From contig NC_092575.1 in the NCBI RefSeq assembly GCF_037975245.1, positions 28,233,341-28,297,340 on the forward strand: a DNA stretch of 64,000 bases. The letters are read 5' to 3'. Shown piece by piece: positions 1 through 15,699 of this stretch (position 1 is the stretch's first letter; each line of letters begins with the position of its first letter). Under the pieces are notes generated by a model, which saw only the letters and a program-made list of their open reading frames with translations, had not been told where the DNA came from and did no database searches. Position numbers and translations under genes: made by a program. This DNA is from Apostichopus japonicus. Its lineage: Eukaryota > Echinodermata > Holothuroidea > Aspidochirotida > Stichopodidae.

Positions 1-2794
1 GATATAACTTACCGCCATCTTGGGCTTCGCATGTTGTTATGATACACGTTAAATAAAGAAAACTCCACAGCGAGCAAGAACATGTCCAACGCAGATTCCG
101 TAATTTCATCGTAATTTCAGCTCATAATCCTGGATTTGATTGATCTAAATTCATCAAGATACCTTCAATGAAAAGTTGTCAACTGTTATGTTTTCACTTT
201 ACGAATCACCGAGGTTTACGATATGCCACAGTTAAGCATTCACGAAGAAAGGCAGATACTGTTATAACTGTGTCGAAGAGAGGGAGATAGACACTACCAG
301 AATGGAAAGGGAATGATTTAACTTCACAAAAACTTATTTGCTCTTCCTCTCACTCCTTAAAAAATTAGTCTGTCCGACAGTTTGACCATATATCCTCTCA
401 AAATAAGTTCGAGTCCCGGTCCAAATTGATAAACTGTAATAAATTGATATCAGAGAGCTGGAGACCCGTGTGACGGAGATGAACTTAAAAACTCCAGGAG
501 AAGAGGATAAGAAGGGTGCAGCTTCTGAATACGTCACATTAGACAAGTATTGACATCTCAAATAGCTTAAATAGCGGACAAATATTGGCGCGACTTATAG
601 AAAATGAGGACTTTGAATAAGCCAAGGAGTTTTAACAATAGGGTTGGATGTGTGTTTTAGCTCCGGCATGGAGGAGTCTGTTTTGCATCTGATATCTCGA
701 AGAAAAGACTTTCTCCTTCAAACGTTCATTGGGCAAAGTCTATTTATTTATAGGCTTAATAGTAAACAGTGTAACGGTATATGCATAATCCAATGCAGAG
801 AGGTCCATGTAGGGGGAAACGTGATATCGCCTATACTAGTACAGTATAGAAGCAATGGGAAGGTATATAATCCACTACTGAAGAGAAATCACATACTGTA
901 GCATTATTGGAATAAGAAACTCAATCGCTATGCTATCCATTGTCAAAATGCAGTCCCAAAGCACAGCCTCAATCTCTGCCCTTAGATCAGAACCAGGTAA
1001 GGCAAGAGGGGCGGGTAAGGGGGGGGGGTTCCCGGGGTCCAGGGTCAATTAGGAAGCCCGAGGAATTATGGGATACCGTCTACATCATAGTTTATGTTCA
1101 TTTTCACAGTTTTATAATATACTTTAAAAGGGAAATTGAATATTTCAGGAAAGGCCCTGTTACATAGTTTCTATGGGGATCGACCTCCTGTCGACGCCAC
1201 TGATCAGGCCTACCGTCACGTGTTACTGACGATGCTATGTCACGTGACTTAACTGAGGCATTAATAGCAGAGCCACACTGACACAAGAGAATAGGCAAAC
1301 GATTAATAATATTGGGCAGGGTATTCCCTTTTTTTCTTAAATTTACGAAAATGAGAGCAAAAAAGAAAAGAAAAAAAGTGACTTTCAGTTTAGTAATCTT
1401 TGAGTACTCTTAGTACTCTTTGAGAGCTGATGTCTATGAAACATATTATATGTGACGTACGAATGTTAGTCAAGTTCAGTTCAGTTAATATATTTCGCAT
1501 ATACATAGACATACAAAAACAGTGCAGTAATAGTATATACAGGATACTACAAAAAACATAAAATGTTTATCAAAGCTAGTAACCCTAAAGAAAAAGAAAG
1601 AAAATAACAGAACAAAGTAAGAAAGAAAAACAAAATGAACAAAACAAAATAGACAATAATATCAATCACGGTACTTGGAAGTTAGATAACTCTTTAGTTG
1701 ATACCTAAATGAAGCACATGATTTCGAATGTCTAATACCAGTTTGGAGATTATTCCATATTTTATAACAGTAATTGTTTAGCAGAAACTTCCCATGTTTA
1801 GAGCGGTGTCTATAGTGACAGAGAATAGTAGGCTACATTTGTTCTCGTGACGTTTGGGACATCTGACTCAAATCTTGGGTGTACAATATTTCAAAAGACA
1901 CGAGGCAGTGCATTGTTAACGCATTTGTAAGAATACAGTATATGTGTCATAGGATTTACAGTGGATAGGACCGTACCCAGGAGATAAATTTACAGTGACG
2001 CCTTGTATTATGATGTGCAGTACTATATGCTGTCATTATAAGAGTTTATTAGTTTCTCTATCTAGCTTGTTTATTTCATTCCACTGTACTTGAAATGGGT
2101 TAAAATGGGTTAAATCGCTTGCCATAGAAGGCGCCATATAGCGTGTATAAGTTATTTGGTATAACCAAAATAAGGATTTATCTATGAAATTTCCATGTTT
2201 GGCAGGAAACTGAATGCGCCATAGCCTATATGATAAGGGCTTCATGAATCACACTAAGTATATAGAACACGTTATCCTTTGCCTATACGTGTTTTAAGGT
2301 TTCATGCAAATTCAGGTTAAGAGATAGTCACACACAACCAGTATCCAATATAACGGATCAAAAGAAGGTTGCGAAATATTTTCAGTGGGTCGCGTTTTAT
2401 TCACCCAGACGTAGGAAAATTTATCTACAGTTTTCGTAGATTTCCGAGAGAAATCGATTCAGTCAGTTTTATAACATCAAGTCCATATCACAAGCTAGCT
2501 TTCATTCATTAAATTCTGAGATCCGATTCTGCATTATGATCGTGTGTATAGTTTGTTGACGTTAGGAGAGCTTAGGAGTTTATAGCTGAATAAGAACCAC
2601 TCCACACACCGAGACTTTAATTTTCCTTTACTCGGTTCACTTTAGGCATTATTCAGTCACGTTTGGTAACATATAACAGGTGCTTCGATCCCGGTGTCTC
2701 TGTTTGACACTTCTGATGAGAGATTACAATTGGGGGATTAATATCGATGCTATGCTACATCTGTTTCAGAATTAGGAAAGTGGAGAGGTGGCTG

Positions 2795-2935
2795 GCGGGG
2801 GGGGGGGGGGGAGGTGGTATGCTACCTCTTACCTTCATCCTGCGGGGATATCAGCATAGGGGGGGGGTGGGGGTAGGCAGGGAATTGATTGGTTAAATGG
2901 AATATATGTGGTGGGTCGGGGTTGGGGTTTGGGAG
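2795..2935 (+). repeat. G-rich tract
   Basis: Several runs of five to fourteen G on the plus strand with short spacers (near 2798-2812, 2860-2870 and 2915-2932). It could form G-quadruplexes; no function is implied. Confidence 0.6.
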
Positions 2936-3198
2936 AAGTTCATGAATGTTGATTTAGTCACCTTCAATGAGGAATAGTTTTACTTGGCAACATTTTTAAA
3001 TCAAGGCTTTGCTCCAGAAGGGACCTTTGTATTTATAATGCTCAGAGCTGCAGAAGCTAAACGCCTTGACGTTTATATAGATATTTCGTTCTACTTCTAA
3101 TAATTTCCTTTTACATGATAATTGATTTATATCATATATATTATATCCCTCTTAATGTTTACCAAAGAAGTCAAATTTGAATTTATGTCAGGAAAGTG

Positions 3199-3204
3199 TT
3201 TATT
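3199..3204 (-). promoter_or_regulatory. Possible poly(A) signal of the minus-strand gene
   Basis: AATAAA on the minus strand, about 390 bases downstream of the stop codon at 3595. It is the nearest perfect hexamer noticed. In AT-rich DNA this motif occurs often by chance. Confidence 0.25.
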
Positions 3205-3594
3205 ATTTAAAAAAGAAAAGACAACCTCCTAATTGACCACCTTAGACAAGGAAAAGATGATTAGTGTTTGTTTATGTAATAGTTTGTATACAGTTTGACT
3301 CTCACGGTTTTCCTTGCTTTAGATCAAAGATGGTCGACAGGAAGGAAATCCCCGTAAATGGTAGTTAAACTTTGTTTACTCCAAACTTGCACGAAATGTT
3401 TTTGTTTAAAGGTAACGAGTCACAAATTTTTGAGGGACTATTATATGGGTAATGGCATACGATCTCTGACATCCTGTTGCCCCCGTTAACCGGCCACTTT
3501 AGCCCCTCTTCTGAAGATGATTGCCTTTGAACGGAAGACACTGTTCAAGATGTCTTCACGTGGGCGGTTTATGTTCTTTAAGTCACGTGATGTA

Positions 3595-6839
<3,245 letters not shown>

Positions 6840-9467
6840 AGCGCCTAGATTTCCACTGTCACATGACAACGGCTTCACCTGAGGTTGCAGAGTTGTGCTT
6901 TAGCATAAAAAATATCCGCGGATATAATGAAAACTCTACATCAGCCTACATGTGCGATATATGTGGTTGGAGAAAGTCAACAGTTTGTTACAAGCAAGAC
7001 ATAATCGGAACATATAGTTAATACATAAATTACCGTACTATGACGATGATGTCTTGTGATACAATAATGATCATCTGAACAGAGTAACGGTTCTTCTCTA
7101 AACAGACTATTGGTTCGGCCTTGCGACTTTCAGAGTGTCTCTTTGCTATGTAATTAATTCTAGAGGGATCACGTTACTTGCTTAATCGTCATGTTTACTA
7201 AGTCAAACACTGCAGTCTTTTACAACGATGCGTACATCGCTTCAGCCTTAAAGCGGCTATATGTGCAGTCAAACATCACTTACAAATATGATATGCATGA
7301 ACAAGGGCGGCGGAAGCACTTTTAATTTGGAAGGGCACCGACGTCGAAGGGCACTTTGCAGAAATTCGATTGCCTGATATTTTTTCTACCCTTTATAACT
7401 CTTATTATATTATCTTATTTGAGTATACACATCACTTCATCAACGCCCCCCCCCCCCCCTTAAGGAAAAAATGCATACTAGTGTGCCGTTACAACGACGA
7501 TTTGTTTGCCAAAAAGGACTGTCAAATTCCAATTTACTTTCCCGCTGGGCTCACTTTCTTGGTCCTCTGACGCCCGCTACAAAAAAAGTGCCCCCTGGAT
7601 AGCGGAAGAAGGGTGGGAGAGGGTGTCCGTTACAATGCCGTTATAACGACGATTTTTTTGCCAAAAAGGCCTATCAAAGTCGCATTTACAGTTTCCCCGC
7701 TAGGCTTACTTTCTGGGTCCTCTGACGTCCGCTGCGAAAAAGCGTCCTCCGGGATAGCGGAAAAGTGGTGTTATAGGGTGTTACCCTTTACTCGAAAACC
7801 CCACATGGTATGCCGTAACAACGACGATTAATTTGCCAAAAAGGCCTGTCAAATTAGCATTTAGTTTCCCTGCTGGACCTACTTTCTGGGCCCTCTAACG
7901 CCCGCTACAAAAAAGTGCCCCCCCCCGGGCAGCGGACGGGAACCAGGGAATGTCTGGTACATCCCCACCCCAAAAGCATCCGTAATCGACCTCCCTCCTG
8001 ACGAGATTCCCAACAATATTGCGCTACCTGTGACTGAAAAAATGGTCGCAGCAAGCAGCGTCGAGCCCCACGTGGAAGTGTGAAGACGTTTATTCTCGAC
8101 TGGCTTCAAAGAACCCAGTGACAGGATAATGGTAAAATATGGCCTTTTCACTTCACCGTAGTAATTTTCTGCTTTTGGTTTCTGCCATTGTGTGCTCTTA
8201 TTGTCCGCTACTATTGTCTGCGCTTAATGTCCGATAGCTTCTACTGAGTTCACTATACAAGTTGATGTTTGATTGGCGTAACCATTTAGGTACTTATACA
8301 AAATGCTAATTGTTAAAGTAGGAATCTGCCGAATTGCTGAGAGTTTATTGTTTATTTCTTGTTAAGAGCTTAACAATTTTTTTCCATTTGAAATAGCTTT
8401 GAGCTTGACTCACAGAAATTCATTAATAGTTCTAAATTAGGATTATATCTCTTACTGAAATATCGCTGACCTATTAAGGTGATCAAGAGTACAATTTTTA
8501 TGTAGAAAAAAGGCACATTTTTAACCTGAGGAAAAGTGTGGGGGGGGGGGGACACGTGCCCCTGTGCCCCCCGGTTCCGCCGCCCTTGTGCATGAGAACA
8601 AACATTTTTATAGTTTCTTGCTCCTACAGTCAGCTTCAAGCTTTAAAACATAGATGAGCTAACATTAATTGATCGAAACTTAAAAAATGTTACACTTCAC
8701 TCAGACGTTTCATTGCATTCTCGAATGTGAAAAATAGAGATTACATTCGGTAGCTTAAACTTTATCAATTGCTGGAGGTTCCAATGTTTATAAATTGCCC
8801 TCGGTTGACAAGTTAGCAGAAGTTTGTTAAGAAAACAACCAAGCGCACAGCCTATTGCCACGCTAGTAAATATATCGGCTCAGTGACGTGTTTTTTAGTT
8901 ATGTATATAACATACCAAAATGCGACGTATGAACTCTACTGGGAACTAACGTGAAATGCAAACAATAGAATCCCTGTGACTAACGATTCAATAATATTCT
9001 TTATTAACGTCGAACAATCGCAAAACTACTGAACCTGAACATTAGCCTTGAATCGATATTCTCCACATCCTTTATATAGCCTAACAGTAAAATAGTAACA
9101 GTAAGCAGTAATGTAGGCTTCGATATTATGCGTATTATATGTATATTAAGTATATGGGTTGCTTCAAGACAAGAACACTATTTGTCGCAATAGGTTTATA
9201 ACACGCATTAAGGACGGGAAGGATTCTTTCTTAGGAATATCGTATTTTCCAACAGGGATGAGAACATCATCGCACCAACAGTAAAGAAGCAATTTATTAT
9301 TTTTATTGACAACATATCTATTGTTTGGTATTGGTTACCAAGGGCTGCTAGTGACGATATTTGTAAGCCAGGAGAGAGAGAGAGTCAGGATATGGGTCTA
9401 CCAAAGCGAGCATCCGTGTTCGCCCACATGACTAGCTCCTACCAATTGCTTAGTGATTTCCCTGCAG
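6840..9467. other. Divergent intergenic region or upstream intron
   Basis: It lies between the minus-strand membrane-protein gene and the first recognised exon of the Reeler-EGF gene. The signal-peptide exon of the latter should lie here or further upstream, but no convincing ATG plus hydrophobic stretch plus phase-1 donor was found. It contains a triplicated repeat (7440-7925) and two inverted copies of a short GGGCGGCGGAA-containing motif near 7300 and 8578. Confidence 0.4.
7440..7925 (+). repeat. Three-copy tandem repeat, unit about 150-175 bp
   Basis: Each copy carries GCCGTTACAACGACGATT (or close), TTGCCAAAAAGG, a CCCGCTGGGC-like block, GGTCCTCTGACG and CCGCTACAAAAAA. Copies are anchored near 7483, 7636 and 7811 and are well diverged, so the duplication is old. 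Confidence 0.75.
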
Positions 9468-9593
9468 TTGATCTCTCATCGATATGTTCACACCAGGTTA
9501 GACACGGGAATTTGCAAGCCTCCCTGGACTCCCCAGTCACCCTCCAGCTGTCGACGAGCTCTTATCAAGCAGGAAGCAATAACGTGGTTAGAG
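9468..9593 (+). CDS. Reeler exon 1 (N-terminal part of the domain)
   Basis: Acceptor TTTCCCTGCAG, donor GAG/GTAAGTC, phase 1-1. It encodes ICSHQVRHG, the usual Cys and His-Gly at the start of Reeler domains, then STSSYQAGS, matching the 'Y-x-x-G' turn. The open frame continues upstream to ATGs at 9392 and 9428, but those give no signal peptide, so the acceptor at 9466-9467 is preferred. Confidence 0.75.
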
Positions 9594-12500
9594 GTAAGTC
9601 GAAATCACGTCTAAATTATTTGAAAATAGAATTTAACATTTCCAAGTGTTAAGATATGATTCACATAGTTTATGATAGATTCACCGTCAGCATTTTAAAC
9701 ATCAAGACTAACTAGCACTGTGACGTATAAATTATAACCCCATTTCAACATTCATGTTATATAAACAATGGCCGAGTAATCGGACCAGTTTGCAGCGTTT
9801 ACGTATCATTCAACATTCATGTTATAAACAATGGTCGAGAAATCGGACCAGTTTGCAGCGTTATCGTAACATTCAACGTTTTTGTAGTGAAACGAGTGGC
9901 CTTTTGTATTAGTAAATTTTTCATGGTTGTCTAATACAGCAAAACAAAACATATTGATTTGTATTTACTTCGATTTATCAGACAATAATATCGCTTTTGT
10001 TACGTACAACACAGAAGCACAACATTCATTTCCGATTTTTCGTTTCCGAACCTGATACTTAACTCCGTACCAGTAAGATGGTTACTATTTTGAAAGAGTC
10101 GACGTAGTATATTTATTCAGTTTGGAGTGAAAACTATGACAAATAAAATTCACATGTTTATATTACATTTCCAGAGTTCATTAATCAAGTACCCCGAGTT
10201 CAACAAGTATAAATTCAATTTCGCTTCCATTCATTCTCCAAGAAGCGTCACGTGATATATTCATAATAGCTTAAGGTATATACAGTGATCTCGGCAAATA
10301 TATTCATTATTTGACACTGACTTGCAGCAATGCCAAAATACGATCAAAATTAATTAGAAGTGTGTCAATTAGTTAATGCAATGTATCCCCTATTTCTGTA
10401 ATGGAAAAGTGCCCTTTTGTTATTTAAAACATGAAATTTTTTTTTATTGTTGTTGAGATTTAAAATGAATTGCGTTGAGAAAGTGCCTTTTTTGTTGAAA
10501 AAAAACTAAAAACAAAATAATAACTACAAAGTGTTGTTACTTTGAAAGGCTTTTTAATACTAGAATTTGTGGTACACCAGTCACAGAACATACATTTCCT
10601 GGAATGTATTGAATTGAATTTGCTGTTGACTTCCTCAAAATCACATGTCCCACTGCCCTTCGAAGTATATATTCCCATACAGCACGTGAACCCTTTGCCC
10701 ACGCCTCTTATGACCCTTTCATATTGATAATTGTAATTTTTGAATTGCTACATGAGTGGTATGTCTCCTCTACGGTACCTCTCCTTTTCATGTGGGGAAT
10801 AAATTCAATGTACGGCTTAAATGGCTTTCAGATGCGTGATATTTATTGAGGGTGCCAACCTTAAAGTTATACAATTACGCTTTACGACAAATGCATTCCG
10901 TAAACACAATGTCTGTATAAGACATTGCTTTTCTATTTTTCTCAGCAAGGAGACACTTTAACCTACATAATTTAAACCTACACTACTATAACATACATTA
11001 CTATAACCAATGTTAATTTAACCTACACTACTATAACATACATTACTCTAACCTAAATTACATTAACCTACACTTCTATAACATACATTACTCTAACCTA
11101 AATTACATTAACCTACACAACTATAACATACACTACTCTAACCTATATTACTTTAACCTACACTACTATATAACATATAGGCTATTACTACAAACTATAT
11201 TACTTTAACCTACACTACTATAACTTACATTACTCTAACCTATTACTTTAACCTACAATACTTTAACATGCTACAGCAAAAGGGCTCAATTTTAAATATG
11301 AAATGGCATTGGTATATTACGATAATGAAAATGGTTATTTTTGTAATGTAGAAAGGGCTACCGATCTTATTGATTAAAAGGGACACGTTTGACTTTTTTT
11401 ACACAAAGTAGAGGGATAAAAGCCTCCCGCCCCCTCACTCCCTGAAAAAGATAAACACACGTACACAGGTAAACATTTGTAAAGAACTCTATAAAGAAGA
11501 CTCATGGTTGCCATAGGAATATTATTTAGTAAGCAAACAGTACATGAAGCTCAATCATGAGCTGCGTTGCATTTGATTCATTATTATTATTATTATTATT
11601 TTATTCAAACATTATACGGCTTTTAGAAAAGGCAAAGCAAGAAGGTGTGAATTGTATTATAACTGGCTGTACACAGTCAAAGCCAATGAAACCCAACTTG
11701 AATATGATAGAAGTAATCAATATATCGAATTTGTTTCGCCGGTCACCATGGTGACCACATTTATTTTCATCTCAAGTAAAGAACCTGCAAAATCTTTATG
11801 TCGATGTAGTTGTCCTTAGATTCAGGGGTAGTTACTCTCGATAAGTTGGATTTTTCGTGTCATGGCCTCTTTAATTTCTAATTAGTCCTTGAGGTTTTCA
11901 AGGTGATGAGGATAGTTTTGAACATAGATTTTCTCATAGATTCAGGGGTAGTTACTCTCGATAAGTTGGATTTTTCGTGTCATGGCCTCTTTAATTTCTA
12001 ATTAGTCCTTGAGGTTTTCAAGGTGATGAGGATAGTTTTGAACATAGATTTTCTCATAGATTCAGGGGTAGTTACTCTCGATAAGTTGGATTTTTCGTGT
12101 CATGGCCTCTTTAATTTCTAATTAGTCCTTGAGGTTTTCAAGGTGATGAGGATAGTTTTGAACATAGATTTTCTCATAGATTCAGGGGTAGTTACTCTCG
12201 ATAAGTTGGATTTTTCGTGTCATGGCCTCTTTAATTTCTAATTAGTCCTTGAGGTTTTCAAGGTGATGAGGATAGTTTTGAACATAGATTTTCTCATAGA
12301 TTCAGGGGTAGTTACTCTCGATAAGTTGGATTTTTCGTGTCATGGCCTCTTTAATTTCTAATTAGTCCTTGAGGTTTTCAAGGTGATGAGGATAGTTTTG
12401 AACATAGATTTTCTCATAGATTCAGGGGTAGTTACTCTCGATAAGTTGGATTTTTCGTGTCATGGCCTCTTTAAGGTATTTCACCGTAGGTTTGTTATAT

Positions 12501-14461
12501 CAGATATACGACCAACAAGTTAACAGTTATAGGACTACGTTACCAAGGCCATAGGCGTTTCACCGAACAGGAAAGGGAAGAACACGGATATTGGATATTC
12601 GTTAAGCAATTTGCAATGGTTTGTATATACAACCAAATCTATTGCGGTTATGAGATAATAAATTTTGACAAATTACAAAGATTTTCGATGAAAACAATTT
12701 TTCTGTATAATCCAAAATCATACAAAAACTTTCCATTGAGCTTGAAAAGAGACCGCGTAAGCATGTATACATATTTTGAGAAACAAACCTGTATGTATAA
12801 GCACATTACAATATTAGGGAGTAATTCCAATAGAAGTTTCATGTCGCCCCCCCCCCCACACACACACCTATATGTACGCCCAGACACACACACACACGCA
12901 CGCACGCAACCTTGTTTTCTATTATATTAGCTACAAGCGATGACCTTTCCCTTTATTCTAACCCTTTGTCTGGACAACCGATGACTATTGTTCTTTATTG
13001 TTCGAACAACTGATTAAGTGGTATTTCTTTTGTCCCATGTCACCAGTGTGAAGCATAGACATGCCCACCCACACACGCAGACGCACCCACACATATTTAT
13101 ATATAATTAAGGTTGCAGGAGTTGGAAAATACAGAACAGTGAAAAAACTTCAAGCCTCCAACATTCGAGATCCGGCTTTAGGAATCACCGCAAGCGATTT
13201 CGAGTTGGATAGTATCATGATTGATCTCTAGAGTACGGCGGTCATAAGGTGACATCCGAGATGTAGAGTTACCATGTTAGCATAACACGGCATCTCGACA
13301 AAATTTTGATTTTTGTCGAGATACCGACTTACGCTAACTTGACATCTCGGTAAAATTTGTTCCAAATGTCGAGTTGACATGTTTCACCTAACTCGGTATA
13401 TCGACAAAAATCAAAATTTTGTCGAGATGCCAAGTTAGGTGTAACATGGTAACTCGACATTTAGACAAATTTTACCGAGATGTCAAGTTAGCGAAAGTCG
13501 GTATCTCGACAAAAATCAAAATTTTGTCGAGATGCCGAGTTAGGTGTAACATGTCAACTCGACAATTAGACAAATTTTACCGAGATGTCAAGTTAGCGAA
13601 AGTCGGTATCTCGACAAAAATCAAAATTTTGTCGAGATGCCGAGTTAGGTGTAACATGTCAACTCGACAATTAGAGAAATTTTACCGAGATGTCAAGTTA
13701 GCGAAAGTCGGTATCTCGACAAAAATCAAAATTTTGTCTAAATGCCGAGTTAGGTGTAACATGTCAATTCGACAATTAGACAAATTATACCGAGATGTCA
13801 AGTTAGCGAAAGTCGGTATCTCGACAAAAATCAAAATTTTGTCGAGATGCCGAGTTAGGTGTAACATGTCAACTCGACAATTAGACAAATTATACCGAGA
13901 TGTCAAGTTAGCGTAAGTCGGTATCTCGACAAAAATCAAAATTTTGTCGAGATGCCGAGTTAGGTGTAACATGGTAACTCGGCATTTAGACAAATTTTAC
14001 CGAGATGTCAAGTTAGCGAAAGTCGGTATCTCGACAAAATTCATTATTTTGTCGAGATGCCGTGTTATGCTAACATGTCAACTCTACATCTCGGATGTCA
14101 CCTTATGACCGCCGTACTAGAGTAAGGCAAAATATGTCACCAAAACAGAACTAGTATTGTTCGATACAGGTGACGAACGCCTACAGTGGACATGTCAACC
14201 CCGGTGGAGGTTGGAAGTTTTTTCACTGTTCTTGATTTTCCAACTCATTACTAATTCGTATGTCCTAGATAGCTCTATAAACAAAGGATCTATCGTGGAC
14301 AGGAACAGGATAATTGGAACCAGGGAGTTGTTATGGAACAACTCCCTGATTGGAACCACTGTACTGTACTGCATGTACTGCGCTGTCCTGCCTACCGCTT
14401 TATATGCTGGCACACTAACCAACTAGGCCTTGGACACTGATAGTCACTCTGTCCAGTGGTA

Positions 14462-14516
<55 letters not shown>

Positions 14517-14998
14517 CTGGACTATTTATATACATAGTTGAAATCGTAATGAGTTGGAAAATCAAGAACAGTTGTTAAAACTTCCAGCCTCCACCGGGGT
14601 TCGAACCCGGGCCTCCCGCTTTATATGCGGACACCCTAACCACTGGGCTATGGACGCTGATTGTATGTCCAGAGGTTCGAAACCGGTAAGGAAGGTCGTA
14701 ATTCCACTGTTTGTTACCTGTATCGAACAATACTAGTTCTGTTTTTAGTGACATATTTTGCCTTTCTCTAGAAATCAAACAGGATGCTAACCAACTCGAA
14801 ATCATTTGTGATTCCTAAAGCCGGATCTCGAAAGAAATACTTTGAACAGACTTTATGTTAATGAAATGAAGGTAAACGACAAAGGCAAATGAATATATAT
14901 ATATATAGTTGGAATCGTAATAAGTTGGAAAATCAAGAACAGTGAAAAAACTTCCAGCCTCCACCGGGGTGCGGAACCGGGACTCCGGCTTTATATGC

Positions 14999-15047
<49 letters not shown>

Positions 15048-15048
15048 T

Positions 15049-15085
<37 letters not shown>

Positions 15086-15171
15086 CTCATGATATGTACC
15101 TTAGGTCGACAGTTTATGGTAAATTTAGTGTGTAAGTCAATGTAACTGTCGACCTAAGGTAGGATCCATAG

Positions 15172-15241
<70 letters not shown>

Positions 15242-15439
15242 TAGTGGTCCATACTGATAATATAAAAGATAAACAAGCGAATATTTTTAACAACGACATA
15301 CTGCTATATTAAGGAGTGGTCACCACTCCATCGTCAGGCAATTGTACTAATGCATATATCAATTGCCTGACGATGGAGTGGTGACCACCCCGAAATATAG
15401 CAGTATGTCGTTGTTAAAAATATTCGCTTGTTTATCTTT

Positions 15440-15525
<86 letters not shown>

Positions 15526-15632
15526 TAGGTTGGCGTCTATCTTGGCGCAGAGTGCTCTATGTCCATTGGACAGAGCGTAATATATGTTGATACTAGATGA
15601 GACTAGTGGAACACTAGTAGTTATATAGGTAG

Positions 15633-15699
<67 letters not shown>

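Larger units (their letters stand above)
1..3594. other. Intergenic stretch, no gene supported
   Basis: No exon with matching splice sites and a recognisable domain was found on either strand. Short open frames here have no signal peptide, domain or credible splice context. The stretch holds homopolymer and purine-rich tracts (A-rich 1320-1660), a G-rich block at 2795-2935 and scraps resembling dispersed repeats near 400-560. The 3' end may contain the 3' UTR of the minus-strand gene that stops at 3595. Confidence 0.5.

Noticed and set aside
940-1000. ATG exon with a CAG/GTAAGG donor
   Set aside because: The peptide (MQSQSTASISALRSEP) is not signal-like and no partner exon was found.
9128-9149. 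Candidate signal-peptide exon for the Reeler gene (MRIICIL, phase-1 GTATAT donor)
   Set aside because: The hydrophobic core is too short and the donor weak; it is in the right phase but not convincing.
9392-9467. Extension of Reeler exon 1 to an ATG at 9392
   Set aside because: The added residues are not a signal peptide, while TTTCCCTGCAG gives a good acceptor at 9466-9467.
13419-13993. Repeat proteins ([24 protein letters not shown]) on both strands
   Set aside because: Translations of the palindromic 105-bp units of the inverted-repeat element.
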